From: Flavobacteriales bacterium
GTDB taxonomy: Bacteria > Bacteroidota > Bacteroidia > Flavobacteriales_D > Sanyastnellaceae
NCBI GenBank assembly: GCA_947448135.1
Contig: CANFLZ010000006.1
Span: forward strand, 1 to 64,000
Reading direction: 5' to 3'
Length of the DNA stretch: 64,000 nucleotides
The first letter of the stretch is position 1. Each line of letters starts with the position of its first letter. The notes below the pieces were generated by a model. The model was not told the DNA's origin. It did no database searches and worked only from the letters and a program-made list of their open reading frames with translations. Below are positions 52,183 through 60,543 of this stretch, in pieces. The translations under genes and the position numbers were made by a program.

Positions 52183-53722
52183 AGAAACCTACAAATGTCA
52201 CTCCTGCTTGTGTTTCAAGCGTGTCTTCTGTTAGGAATGATATCAAAACAATCATGCTATAAATCAATGCTATCAGGGAGTACCTTCTAGCAGATTTGAG
52301 CATTTGAAATACAATCAACAACATCATAACGGCGCCCAAGAGACCAATCGAAATCCAAATGGTTAGATATTGGTTGTGCGTTCTGAGTTGGTAATCTTTG
52401 AGCATGCCATGATCATCCTTCATGTATTCTGCTCGTATGGCATCATCAACATCACCAGTACCGACACCCATGAGCCAATGCTCTCCAATGATATTGGTCG
52501 CATTGATCCAGTAAATAATTCTTTGAAATAAAGAATGCCCATTGGGAGAATATCCCAAACTAAGCATGTGGTATTCAAAAAACAATCTGTCCAAACGACG
52601 AGAGTAGCCATTCATTTGGGCATATTTGAAATTGGGAAGACCATTTTCAATTTCTTGAATTTCGTTGGGACTCAATGTTGCCAAAGACGCACCGTCTTTG
52701 CGCATTCCTTTGGATGATAAATAGCGAATAATGGTGTATTTTAATTCACCACCGGAATAGTCTTTTTCATCAAAAGGCAAAGCGCTTTTCTTGACCCATT
52801 CTTTTTGTAATTCTTGCCAACAAATATATCGGTGGACATAATATCCATTTTCCAATTCCAAGATTTGCAAATGATGCTCGTATTCATTTCCGAACGGTGT
52901 TTTTTCATCTTTGATTTCCTGATTGGCTGCTGGGGTGATGTAGCGCAAGTATTGCTGATGGATAGAAAATGTAGAGGCTATTAAAACAACGAATGTGAGT
53001 CCAGCCACATACCATCTTATTTTGACAGGAAACTTTAATTTAAAATATCGGAAGATGAAAAGAATTCCCGTTAAAATCGAAAGCAACAGGCCTGTGGCAC
53101 TTTCAATCAAAACCAAGTAATACAGCAGAAAAGCACTCAAGCTCCAGGCGCTTATTTTCAATAGCAAGGTGGGTTTTACTTTGGCCCAAACCAAAGCCAA
53201 TGCTAAGGAAACAAATAGTCCCATTCTAACGTGAGAAGTAAAAACGCTGTACTCTCTGATTTTAGCAAGATGAAGTTTCTTGTGTGTCAAGAGTTCTTGA
53301 AATGGCATCCAATCATGCACCAGTAGAAATGAAACCAAAGCAGAAATGCTCACAGAAATTACAAAAGCCAATTCCACACCTTGTCTTTTTTCTTTACTAA
53401 AGCCAACCAAATAAGCAGGCATCACCATGGGTAGCAGGAGCAATGGAAGTTTAACTTTTAGGTCATGCAAACCATAACTCCAATTGTCCGTCCAGATCAT
53501 TCCGATCATGAGTAAGACGTACAACAATATCCAATTGCGCGTGCCGGCATAAGTGATGAAAATCCAAGGTTTGATGCGTTGAAAAGCACTATCCAAAATC
53601 CACTGAACTGTTAGTCCAATGGTGCCAACAGACATGAGCACAGGAGAAAGAGCTAGCCCACTGACAATACAGATGAACCAGATGTATTTTAAAACATCAA
53701 ATTTCTCCAATAGTTTAATCAT
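52118..53722 (-). CDS. O-antigen ligase family membrane protein
   Basis: 534 residues with about ten hydrophobic helices. The large periplasmic loop sits between roughly 250 and 425; HWLMGVGTGDVDDAI and RTHNQYLTIWISIGLLGAV match the Wzy_C / WaaL motif, including the conserved His. It should join O-antigen or a similar polymer to lipid A-core at the periplasmic face, or polymerise it. It is the last gene of a coupled minus-strand run (start overlaps the upstream S41 stop by 4 nt). The LPS role is supported by the convergent GT2-GT9 pair. Confidence 0.87.
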   Translation of the reverse strand: MIKLLEKFDVLKYIWFICIVSGLALSPVLMSVGTIGLTVQWILDSAFQRIKPWIFITYAGTRNWILLYVLLMIGMIWTDNWSYGLHDLKVKLPLLLLPMVMPAYLVGFSKEKRQGVELAFVISVSISALVSFLLVHDWMPFQELLTHKKLHLAKIREYSVFTSHVRMGLFVSLALALVWAKVKPTLLLKISAWSLSAFLLYYLVLIESATGLLLSILTGILFIFRYFKLKFPVKIRWYVAGLTFVVLIASTFSIHQQYLRYITPAANQEIKDEKTPFGNEYEHHLQILELENGYYVHRYICWQELQKEWVKKSALPFDEKDYSGGELKYTIIRYLSSKGMRKDGASLATLSPNEIQEIENGLPNFKYAQMNGYSRRLDRLFFEYHMLSLGYSPNGHSLFQRIIYWINATNIIGEHWLMGVGTGDVDDAIRAEYMKDDHGMLKDYQLRTHNQYLTIWISIGLLGAVMMLLIVFQMLKSARRYSLIALIYSMIVLISFLTEDTLETQAGVTFVGFFSAWWLGAPLWTSEKWRPKLV

Positions 53723-55383
53723 GGAATCAACAGAATTTTCTTGTATTGATTGGTTTGAAATACATTCAGCGCTTCTTTAACTACGGGATCTTTTTGAATG
53801 GACTGTCGAGAATAGGCGCGCTCATTTTTTGTTCTTCTTACCAATTCGGTCTCTAACATCCCCATGAGAAGAGATTTATTCTGAACACATTTTTTGGCGT
53901 TGTCAGGCTCCAATATTTTTTCCAATTCCGCACTGTGCACGTTGAATTCTTCTGTTTTTGAATTCACGCTGCTTTTGAAATCCTCCCATTTCTTCCATTG
54001 TACGGTGTGCGGAACAAAGTGCCCTTTTTTCAGAAAATCTTGGAAGGCGTTAAAATGTTTTTCTTCCAAGTTAAAATGACCCATTGTATCGATACTTGAA
54101 AATTGGGGTTTGTATTCTGTGATAAAATCAAACACCATGAATTGAGTAACAAGCTCTTTTAACCATTCGTCATTCTTTTCTGCATCGACTGCTACATCGG
54201 GCTGTATGCCGCGTCCATCAGTTACAGTTCTTCCTTTGCTCGTATGAAAAGTTTGTAATGTTTTTTCGTCAACAGCATTCACCTTCCCACTGGAGTGATC
54301 TCGGTGACTATAATCCAAACGCTGCACGCATCTTCCACTGGGTGTGTAATATTTGGCTACAGTTAGCTTCATTTTTGTATTGTATGCCAAATCAACAGTT
54401 TGTTGTACCAGCCCTTTACCAAATGATTCTTCGCCCAAAATTACCGCTCTGTCTAAATCTTGTAAGCTTCCTGAAACAATCTCTGAGGCGGAAGCGCTGG
54501 ACCCATCAATCAAGACGGCTAGAGGAATGTTGACATCCACAGGGTCGGCCTGCGCGATGTATTGATTTTTCCATTCAGCAATTCTACCTCTTGTTTCAAC
54601 GATAGGCGAGCCTTTTGGAACGAATAAATTGACGATGCTTACAGCTTCTCTCAATAATCCGCCACCATTGCCTCTGAGGTCTAGAATCAATTGCTCAGCG
54701 CCTTCTTTTTTCAAATTCATCAACGCATCGCGCACTTCGCCGGATGCAGTTTGCGTGAACCCATCCAATTTGATGTATCCTGTTTTGGTTTGAGGAATCA
54801 TTCCGAAAAAAGGAACGTCTTTGTTTTTAATGGATTCTCTTTTTACCTCCACTTCAACACTTTGTTTGGTAGCGCCTTTGATGACCGTCAATTTTACCGA
54901 AGTTCCAGGTTGGCCTTTGATCATATTGCCGCTTTCATCATCCGTTAGTGTGGCAATGTCTTTTCCCTCGATGTGGGTGATCCAGTCGCCAATTTCTAAT
55001 CCCGCTTTATCGGCACCGAATCCTGCATACACTTCGGTGATGATAATTTTATTGTCTCTTCTTTTGGTATTAATGCCAATACCTCCGTATTGACCCGTCT
55101 GCATGAAAGTAGCCTCTTCGATTCTCGATTCAGGGTAGTACACCGTGTAAGGATCCAAAGAAGCCAACATGGCATCAATGGCTTTCTTCATTAAAAAACC
55201 TGGCTCTGGTTCATCAACATACGTGTCTTGAAGCGTGCGGTAGACATCTGTAAAAATCTCGAGGTTCTTTGAGATTTCAAATAAAGTATCCTTGTAAGTG
55301 GCAGCAGTGGTGCCAATGGCGATCACAATCGCTAAGGCGATGCGAACGGAATTATGGGCGAAAAGCAGTTTAATTTTTTTCAT
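53719..55383 (-). CDS. S41 C-terminal processing peptidase, copy 1
   Basis: 554 residues, an N-terminal helix (about 13-29) as signal anchor, so the body is periplasmic. A PDZ domain spans about 90-175 (GQYGGIGINTK, AGLEIGDWITHIEGKD). The catalytic part has RGNGGGLL, SASASEI (Ser298 by alignment) and FGKGLVQ (Lys323), the CtpA Ser-Lys dyad. Such proteases trim or degrade envelope proteins. It overlaps rnpA by 14 nt. It is a paralogue of the S41 protease two genes upstream. Confidence 0.92.
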   Translation of the reverse strand: MKKIKLLFAHNSVRIALAIVIAIGTTAATYKDTLFEISKNLEIFTDVYRTLQDTYVDEPEPGFLMKKAIDAMLASLDPYTVYYPESRIEEATFMQTGQYGGIGINTKRRDNKIIITEVYAGFGADKAGLEIGDWITHIEGKDIATLTDDESGNMIKGQPGTSVKLTVIKGATKQSVEVEVKRESIKNKDVPFFGMIPQTKTGYIKLDGFTQTASGEVRDALMNLKKEGAEQLILDLRGNGGGLLREAVSIVNLFVPKGSPIVETRGRIAEWKNQYIAQADPVDVNIPLAVLIDGSSASASEIVSGSLQDLDRAVILGEESFGKGLVQQTVDLAYNTKMKLTVAKYYTPSGRCVQRLDYSHRDHSSGKVNAVDEKTLQTFHTSKGRTVTDGRGIQPDVAVDAEKNDEWLKELVTQFMVFDFITEYKPQFSSIDTMGHFNLEEKHFNAFQDFLKKGHFVPHTVQWKKWEDFKSSVNSKTEEFNVHSAELEKILEPDNAKKCVQNKSLLMGMLETELVRRTKNERAYSRQSIQKDPVVKEALNVFQTNQYKKILLIP

Positions 55384-55747
55384 GGAGTTGCGTGCTCTTG
55401 TTTATTTCCAACAATGCTTGACCCACTTTTTTGAAGATGTAATCGTATTCAGGCAATTGTTTTCCTGTGAATGTGAAGCAAAGATGAATAGGACGAGATA
55501 CAGTGAGTGTATGCTTTTGCAGGCGATAAGATTCTCTCAAATATCGTTTGATAAAATTGCGATCATGCGCTCTCTTAAAATTGCGCTTGCTCACCGTAAA
55601 CATTGCTTGGGTTTTGTCACCCACTTCATTAGGGAAATGATACAATACCAAAACGGCAGGAGAACGCACGGCTTGCGACTCCTTGAAAAGTGTCTCAATG
55701 CGTTTTCTACTTTTTAAGCGTTCCTCTTTGCCTAAGGTAAACTTCAT
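55370..55747 (-). CDS. rnpA: Ribonuclease P protein component
   Basis: 125 residues, basic. Protein cofactor of RNase P that helps bind pre-tRNA 5' leaders. The family signature is ARN-like RNxxKRxxR, here RNFIKRYLRESYR, with KRIETLFKES at the N-terminus and FTVSKRNFKRAHDR. It lies between two S41 proteases, overlapping both (4 nt with the upstream stop, 14 nt downstream), and not beside rpmH, as in many other bacteria. Confidence 0.92.
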   Translation of the reverse strand: MKFTLGKEERLKSRKRIETLFKESQAVRSPAVLVLYHFPNEVGDKTQAMFTVSKRNFKRAHDRNFIKRYLRESYRLQKHTLTVSRPIHLCFTFTGKQLPEYDYIFKKVGQALLEINKSTQLHEKN

Positions 55748-57417
55748 TTCTTTTTCTTCTTGTTTTCTGTGACCTTCCCTGATGCTGCATCAATGGCTTT
55801 TAAAATCTCTGAATCGGTTGGATAGAGAACTTTGTAAAGGGTGTTGTCATCAAACAAATAACGACCAATGGTTCCTTTTATTCTGGCTTTGATATCAGTT
55901 TTCGCCTTGTTCCAATCTTTGGTTTTCATGGTAGGCCATTCTTTTTTCAATCGACCTTGCATGGTGTTGATCATCGCATCGCTCACTTTGAAATTATCCA
56001 AAAAAGATTGCTCGGTTGGATAGGCTTTGAGGCTGGCTTGGTTGCTGTTGAAATATTCAAAGCACATGTCACGCAAAATGCCAGTCATGATCAGTTGGTT
56101 GATCACAAAAACATTGGCGGTATCCAAAGGAACAAAAACCTCTGGTGTAATGCCACCTGAACCATAGACCACTTTACCTCCCGGAGTAATGAATTTTAGA
56201 GTATCTACAGTGCGGATGCTGTCTTTGCTGAACAATTCACCATGCAAATATCTCGACGTGAATTCGTCAGAGTAGTTGGCACTATCGCTGTAGGGTTTTT
56301 GAATACATCTGCCTGTTGGTGTGTAATAGCGCGCGATGGTTAATCGGAAGGCACTTCTATCTGGCAATTCAATTTCATGCTGTACCAATCCTTTTCCAAA
56401 TGTTCTGCGGCCTACCGTTGTACTGCGATCCCAATCTTGCAATGCGCCTGCAAAGATCTCACTGGCAGAGGCTGAATTTTGGTCTACCAAAACAACCACT
56501 TTCATGTCCTTGAACTCTCCATCTCTTTGGGTGATGTATTGCTTTTTACCAACATGAATCCCTTCTGTGTAAAGCACCAATTTGTCTTTGGGTAGGAATG
56601 ATTCGGCCATCAAAAAACTTTGATCCAACAATCCTCCGCCGTTGCCTCTTAAGTCAACAATCAAAGTTTTACATTTTTGATTTCTTAATTTCCGAACGGC
56701 CGATTCAAATTCATCAAAAGTGTTTTGACCGAACGACTCTACTTTCACATAGCCGATTTCAGGTGCGATGACAAAATCAGCAATGACGCTTTCCAATGGA
56801 ATGCTTCCTCTTTTGATTTTAAACTCTTTGTTTTCTTTGCCTCTCAATACTTGCAGGGTGACTGTAGTTCCTGACTTGCCTTTGATCATTTTCTGCACTT
56901 GGTCATTGGCCAAATCTTTTGCAGAAAGAATTTTAGAATCTACTTTGATGATTTTGTCGCCAGTCATTAGGCCCGCCTTTTCTGCAGGTCCACCGGCCAT
57001 TGTTTTGACGACACGCAAGGTGTCTTTGTAAATCATAAACTCCATGCCGATGCCATGGTATTCTCCTTGAATTTTTTCATTGGCTTGCGCAATTTCTTCG
57101 GGAGAGATGTAATAGCTGTGGGGATCGAGATGGGAGAGAATGGATTGAATGGCACCATCAATCAACATTCGCTTATCAACGCTATCAACATAGTTTTCTT
57201 CGATGAAATCGATTAAGCTAACGAGCTTATTGGGATTTTCCTCAGCACCCGTTTTGATGGTCAGCAGATTGCTATCGGCCAGATAAGTTCCAATCAAAAT
57301 ACCAATGATCAATACAAGCCCAAAGAACAAGGGCTGTGCTGATGAGGGTCTAATTTTCTTTCTGCTCAAGGGTGGTGCAGTTACCACCTTTTTTTCCATA
57401 TCTTGATTTTCTTCCAT
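55744..57417 (-). CDS. S41 C-terminal processing peptidase, copy 2
   Basis: 557 residues from ATG 57417 (MEENQDMEKK), 4 nt after the comEB stop; the longer frame to 57453 runs into comEB and is rejected. One transmembrane anchor (about 31-48, FFGLVLIIGILIGTYL). PDZ with GEYHGIGMEF and AGLMTGDKIIKVDSK; catalytic RGNGGGLL, SASASEIFAG and FGKGLVQ. It ends in a Lys-rich tail. The same domain order as copy 1, but clearly diverged. It is probably a periplasmic protease of envelope quality control. Confidence 0.92.
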   Translation of the reverse strand: MEENQDMEKKVVTAPPLSRKKIRPSSAQPLFFGLVLIIGILIGTYLADSNLLTIKTGAEENPNKLVSLIDFIEENYVDSVDKRMLIDGAIQSILSHLDPHSYYISPEEIAQANEKIQGEYHGIGMEFMIYKDTLRVVKTMAGGPAEKAGLMTGDKIIKVDSKILSAKDLANDQVQKMIKGKSGTTVTLQVLRGKENKEFKIKRGSIPLESVIADFVIAPEIGYVKVESFGQNTFDEFESAVRKLRNQKCKTLIVDLRGNGGGLLDQSFLMAESFLPKDKLVLYTEGIHVGKKQYITQRDGEFKDMKVVVLVDQNSASASEIFAGALQDWDRSTTVGRRTFGKGLVQHEIELPDRSAFRLTIARYYTPTGRCIQKPYSDSANYSDEFTSRYLHGELFSKDSIRTVDTLKFITPGGKVVYGSGGITPEVFVPLDTANVFVINQLIMTGILRDMCFEYFNSNQASLKAYPTEQSFLDNFKVSDAMINTMQGRLKKEWPTMKTKDWNKAKTDIKARIKGTIGRYLFDDNTLYKVLYPTDSEILKAIDAASGKVTENKKKKK

Positions 57418-57421
57418 TGCC

Positions 57422-57847
57422 TTAAGGTTGTGAAATTTGCACCACTTGAACACCAGCAGATTTTAAAAATTCGATGGCAGTGTTGTCTTTGTATTCTTCG
57501 ATGTAGACCAATCGTCGAATGCCGGCTTGCAGCACAAGTTTGCAGCATTCTTTGCAGGGGGATAACGTGATATACAGGGTGGAGTCTTTTGCGTCGTGCG
57601 TCGACTTGGCCACTTTGGTAATGGCATTGGCTTCTGCATGTAGCACGTACCAATGGGTGTCACCGTTGTCATTTTCGCAGACGTTGGGGAAGCCGCTTGG
57701 CGTTCCGTTGTATCCATCCGAAATGAGCATGCCATCCTTTACAATCAGCGCGCCCACTTGTTTGCGTGTGCAATGGGAGAGCTTTGCCCATTCCAATGCC
57801 ATTTTTAAATAGGCTCGATCGTATCGTTCTTGTTTATCTGGTGTCAT
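57422..57847 (-). CDS. Deoxycytidylate (dCMP) deaminase family protein
   Basis: 141 residues from ATG 57847 (MTPDKQERYD). Zinc deaminase: the His ligand and catalytic Glu are in HAEANAI, the two Cys ligands in SPCKECC. The family turns dCMP into dUMP for dTMP synthesis; ComEB is the B. subtilis relative. It also has the GYNGTPSGFPN substrate loop. It is the first gene of the coupled run to the O-antigen ligase; the next start is 4 nt after its stop. Confidence 0.92.
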   Translation of the reverse strand: MTPDKQERYDRAYLKMALEWAKLSHCTRKQVGALIVKDGMLISDGYNGTPSGFPNVCENDNGDTHWYVLHAEANAITKVAKSTHDAKDSTLYITLSPCKECCKLVLQAGIRRLVYIEEYKDNTAIEFLKSAGVQVVQISQP

Positions 57848-57867
57848 CTTAGATTCCCGTATCTTCA

Positions 57868-57875
57868 CAAAAATA
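57868..57875 (-). promoter_or_regulatory. -7 element of dCMP deaminase operon
   Basis: The minus strand reads TATTTTTG, a perfect TAnnTTTG, 20 nt before the ATG at 57847. It would drive the five-gene run down to the O-antigen ligase. The -33 box is unclear. Confidence 0.45.
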
Positions 57876-57887
57876 GGGCGCACAGAG

Positions 57888-57895
57888 TATATTCG
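57888..57895 (+). promoter_or_regulatory. Candidate -7 element of cobalamin adenosyltransferase gene
   Basis: TATATTCG, one change from TAnnTTTG, 28 nt before the ATG at 57924, and only 12 bp from the divergent -7 box at 57868-57875. Confidence 0.35.
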
Positions 57896-57923
57896 CCACA
57901 TAAAATTTAATTCTGATTATATC

Positions 57924-58466
57924 ATGAAGGTATATACGAAAACAGGCGATCAGGGAACCACAGGAATCCTGGGTGCTAAGCGTCTCAAAAAACATGATCT
58001 TCGCATCGAAGCATATGGAAATGTGGATGAATTAAATGCGCATATCGGACTTTTGAATACGGTGATCGGAACAGATTTGCACATTTGGGTGCAAGAGCGT
58101 TTGTTCATTTTGGGCAGCTGGTTAGCGACAGAGCCAGGCATGGAAGACAAGATCAACTTGCCCAAAATCGAGACAAAGGATATGGAGTGGTTGGAAAAAT
58201 TGATGGACGAGATGGAGGCTCAGATGGAACCCATCCAGCATTTTATTTTGCCGGGAGGTTCCTGGGAAGCGGCGCAAGCACATGTTATTCGCTGCGTGTG
58301 CAGACGCGCAGAGCGCGCTGTGTGGGCTTTGCATGAGGTTGAACCTGTTCAAGCCGAAATCCCACAATTCCTAAATCGATTGTCGGATTACTATTTTGTG
58401 TTGTCAAGATGGCTGCTCAAACAACAAGGAAAAAGCCCTGTTTTTTGGATCCCTGAAAAAAAATAA
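57924..58466 (+). CDS. PduO-type cob(I)alamin adenosyltransferase
   Basis: 180 residues. Transfers the adenosyl group of ATP to cob(I)alamin to make coenzyme B12. The N-terminal ATP site is YTKTGDQGTTGILG; NVDELNAHIG, RCVCRRAERAVWAL and LNRLSDYYFVLSRW are the family motifs, with the Arg and Asp residues in place. No cobalamin riboswitch or B12-dependent enzyme gene is near. It is divergent from the dCMP deaminase operon. Confidence 0.93.
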   Translation: MKVYTKTGDQGTTGILGAKRLKKHDLRIEAYGNVDELNAHIGLLNTVIGTDLHIWVQERLFILGSWLATEPGMEDKINLPKIETKDMEWLEKLMDEMEAQMEPIQHFILPGGSWEAAQAHVIRCVCRRAERAVWALHEVEPVQAEIPQFLNRLSDYYFVLSRWLLKQQGKSPVFWIPEKK

Positions 58467-58488
58467 TTTTCCTTTTTTGATGTTTTAC

Positions 58489-58518
58489 TTGTAATTTCAA
58501 GCGAAAATTTTACTTTCG
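58489..58518 (+). promoter_or_regulatory. Promoter of DUF2795 gene
   Basis: TTG (58489-58491), 19 nt spacer, TACTTTCG (58511-58518), one change from TAnnTTTG: one of the best promoters in the window. The leader is about 37 nt. Confidence 0.6.
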
Positions 58519-58560
58519 CAGCAAGTTAGTAAGCGTTTAACCCTTAAAAACAACTGAACT

Positions 58561-58782
58561 ATGTATTGGACACTTGAATTGGCCTCGTATTTAGAGGATG
58601 CCCCTTGGCCCGCAACAAAAGATGAGTTGATTGATTACGCCATGCGTGCGGGTGCTCCATTGGAGGTTGTAGAAAACCTTCAACAAATTGAAGATGATGA
58701 AGAAGTTTTTGAAAGCATCGAAGATATTTGGCCGGATTACCCCACCAAGGAAGATTTCTTCTTCAACGAAGACGAATACTGA
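58561..58782 (+). CDS. DUF2795-type small acidic protein
   Basis: 73 residues, strongly acidic at the C-terminus. It begins MYWTLELASYLEDAPWPATK; the ELASYLEDAPWPATKDELI and YAMRAGAPLEVVENL segments fit DUF2795, a small helical domain of unknown role. It is a single gene with a strong promoter and a terminator placed in the end of the convergent aspartate kinase gene, which suggests a high level of expression. No DNA-binding or catalytic motif. Confidence 0.8.
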   Translation: MYWTLELASYLEDAPWPATKDELIDYAMRAGAPLEVVENLQQIEDDEEVFESIEDIWPDYPTKEDFFFNEDEY

Positions 58783-58788
58783 GAATTC

Positions 58789-60018
58789 TTAGGGATTTTG
58801 TACAACGAACCGGGCGATAGTCCGGTTTTTTTGTTCCAATAATACAGTCTGCTTCTCCATTTTTTGTAGATCCTCAGTATGATAATGTCGGATCGTTATC
58901 AAAGTGACATTCGCGTTGTAACGCATTTTGTAACGTGATTTTAGTGCATTTTGAAGGGAAAGTAATTTCTCTTCTTCGCATTGCACACACATGGAAAAAC
59001 TGCGGGCTCCATTTTCCATCATCTGGATTTTGATTCCGCGATTGGAAATCTCGGAGAAAATTTCCTCCAAGTTATCTTCCACGATAAATCCAAAATCCAA
59101 AGTTGAAATAGAAATCAAAAACTGCCCTTCTTTTTCAATGTAACAAGCGGGGTAATTTTCGATCTTAAATTCTCCAATGCTGGTGCCGGCATCTTGCGGA
59201 GAGATAAAAGAGCGAATATGCAGTGGAATCCCTTTTTGCTGCAGGGGTTGAATGGTTTTGGGATGGATGACACTTGCCCCGTAATAGGCCAGTTCAATGG
59301 CTTCGGCATAGCTCAGTTTTGGAATTAAAACAGCCTCGGGGTGTTTTTTGGGATCTGCATTGAGCATGCCCGCAACATCCTTCCAAATGGTAACACTTTC
59401 AGCTTCTAGACAATGGGCAAAAATGGATGCGGAATAATCAGACCCTTCTCTTCCAAGTGTTGTCATTTTACCGTTGTTGTATTTGCCAATAAATCCTTGG
59501 GTGATGCAAGTGGCGTTAAGGTCCAACGTGCTCATTTTTTCCATAGTCGAAGGCCATTGAATTCTGGCTTCTCGGTGTCGATTATCCGTTTCAATGTAAA
59601 GCGTAGCGTCCAACCAAAGGTGTCTAAAACCAACAGCGTTCCAGTGGTCATGAATAATGGAGGTAGATAGAATTTCTCCAAACGGAATGATCTGGTCGTA
59701 GGTTTCGTCAAATTCACCTGCTGGTTCAGTTTGCAAATACGAATGAAGTTTTTTCCACTGTTGCATCCAAAGTGAATCTTCGGTGATGAGCAGTTCCTGC
59801 GCAATTTCATGGTGGAAATTGAAAAGCTCTTGCATTGTGCTGGATAGGTCTTCGTGCAATCGCCATTTTTGATGAAGCGTTTCCAACGCATTGGTTGTTT
59901 TTCCCATGGCTGAAACAATCACCATGAGTGAGTTTCCGCCCATTTGTACAATGCGGGTCATATTGCGGACGGCTTCCGCATTTTTCACACTGGCTCCACC
60001 AAACTTATAAATTTTCAT
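58789..60018 (-). CDS. Monofunctional aspartate kinase
   Basis: 409 residues. Phosphorylates aspartate, first step toward lysine, threonine and methionine. The N-terminal kinase has KFGGASV (5-11), and the substrate region is TLGREGSDYSASIFA. The C-terminal about 130 residues look like the paired ACT regulatory domains (LISISTLDFGF, SNRGIKIQMMENGARSF). It is not fused to homoserine dehydrogenase. Its start overlaps the end of the GNAT gene by 14 nt. The last 15 or so codons hold the convergent terminator. Confidence 0.92.
   Translation of the reverse strand: MKIYKFGGASVKNAEAVRNMTRIVQMGGNSLMVIVSAMGKTTNALETLHQKWRLHEDLSSTMQELFNFHHEIAQELLITEDSLWMQQWKKLHSYLQTEPAGEFDETYDQIIPFGEILSTSIIHDHWNAVGFRHLWLDATLYIETDNRHREARIQWPSTMEKMSTLDLNATCITQGFIGKYNNGKMTTLGREGSDYSASIFAHCLEAESVTIWKDVAGMLNADPKKHPEAVLIPKLSYAEAIELAYYGASVIHPKTIQPLQQKGIPLHIRSFISPQDAGTSIGEFKIENYPACYIEKEGQFLISISTLDFGFIVEDNLEEIFSEISNRGIKIQMMENGARSFSMCVQCEEEKLLSLQNALKSRYKMRYNANVTLITIRHYHTEDLQKMEKQTVLLEQKNRTIARFVVQNP
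58808..58832 (+). terminator. Terminator embedded in aspartate kinase 3' coding end
   Basis: Perfect 6-bp stem AACCGG (58808-58813) with CCGGTT (58822-58827), 8-nt loop, and seven Ts (58826-58832). It is oriented to end the DUF2795 transcript and lies wholly inside the reverse-strand aspartate kinase codons. Confidence 0.75.
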
Positions 60019-60505
60019 CGCCTATTTTCCAGTTATCCAATTGTTGTTTATCCAATTTTCCATTGATCCATTCAGGATCCAACTGCGCGCCAAAATACTG
60101 ATAAAATTCAATGGCGGGTGTGTTCCAATCCAAAACTTGCCATACCATTCCTTGGTAATTTTTTTCTTTGGCGTATCGAACGCAATTTTCAAAAAGCGCT
60201 TTCCCCAATCCCAATCCTCTCTTACTTTCTGTTACCACCAAGTCTTCCAAATACAGCATCCTACCTTTCCAAGTGCTGTATCGAACATAGCAGACTGCTA
60301 TTCCGTCAACCTGATTGTCTTTTTCTACCACCCACATGACATAGGAGGGGTCCGCTCCAAATCCGTCACGAATCATCGATTCAACCGTCACAGTTACCGC
60401 TTCTGGCTCACGCTCATAGGTAGCCAATTCTTGAATCAAACCAAGCGCTTGCGGAACATCTTCTGGGGTGGCCAATCTTAATGTATATCCATGAATTTTA
60501 TTCAT
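60005..60505 (-). CDS. GNAT acetyltransferase, SSAT-like
   Basis: 166 residues. The N-terminal IQELATYEREPEAV and the segment YLEDLVVTESKRGLGLGKALF, with the acetyl-CoA loop RGLGLG, and WNTPAIEFYQYFGAQLD resemble spermidine/diamine N-acetyltransferases and related aminoalkyl acetyltransferases. The substrate is not certain. It is first in a two-gene run with aspartate kinase and divergent from rbfA, with a leaderless-type promoter. Confidence 0.88.
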   Translation of the reverse strand: MNKIHGYTLRLATPEDVPQALGLIQELATYEREPEAVTVTVESMIRDGFGADPSYVMWVVEKDNQVDGIAVCYVRYSTWKGRMLYLEDLVVTESKRGLGLGKALFENCVRYAKEKNYQGMVWQVLDWNTPAIEFYQYFGAQLDPEWINGKLDKQQLDNWKIGDENL

Positions 60506-60509
60506 TCAG

Positions 60510-60517
60510 CAAAGCTA
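60510..60517 (-). promoter_or_regulatory. -7 element of GNAT gene, predicted leaderless
   Basis: The minus strand reads TAGCTTTG, a perfect TAnnTTTG, followed by CTGA and ATG: exactly 4 nt. Shares a 38-bp intergenic gap with the rbfA -7 box. Confidence 0.5.
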
Positions 60518-60531
60518 TGGCAAGGATGGCT

Positions 60532-60539
60532 TACCTTTG
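60532..60539 (+). promoter_or_regulatory. -7 element of rbfA, predicted leaderless
   Basis: TACCTTTG, a perfect TAnnTTTG, followed by GAGC and ATG at 60544: exactly 4 nt. This supports 60544 as the rbfA start rather than upstream in-frame ATGs. Confidence 0.5.
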
Positions 60540-60543
60540 GAGC

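Noticed and set aside
55370..57417. Replication origin near rnpA
   Set aside because: No dnaA, rpmH, dnaN or DnaA-box cluster is seen; rnpA is embedded in an overlapping operon.
57848..57923. Cobalamin riboswitch before the adenosyltransferase gene
   Set aside because: The intergenic region is 76 bp, too short for the element, and lacks a B12-box-like sequence.
60481..60543. N-terminal extension of rbfA from ATG 60481
   Set aside because: It runs through both divergent promoter boxes and the GNAT start, and the added residues do not look like the family.
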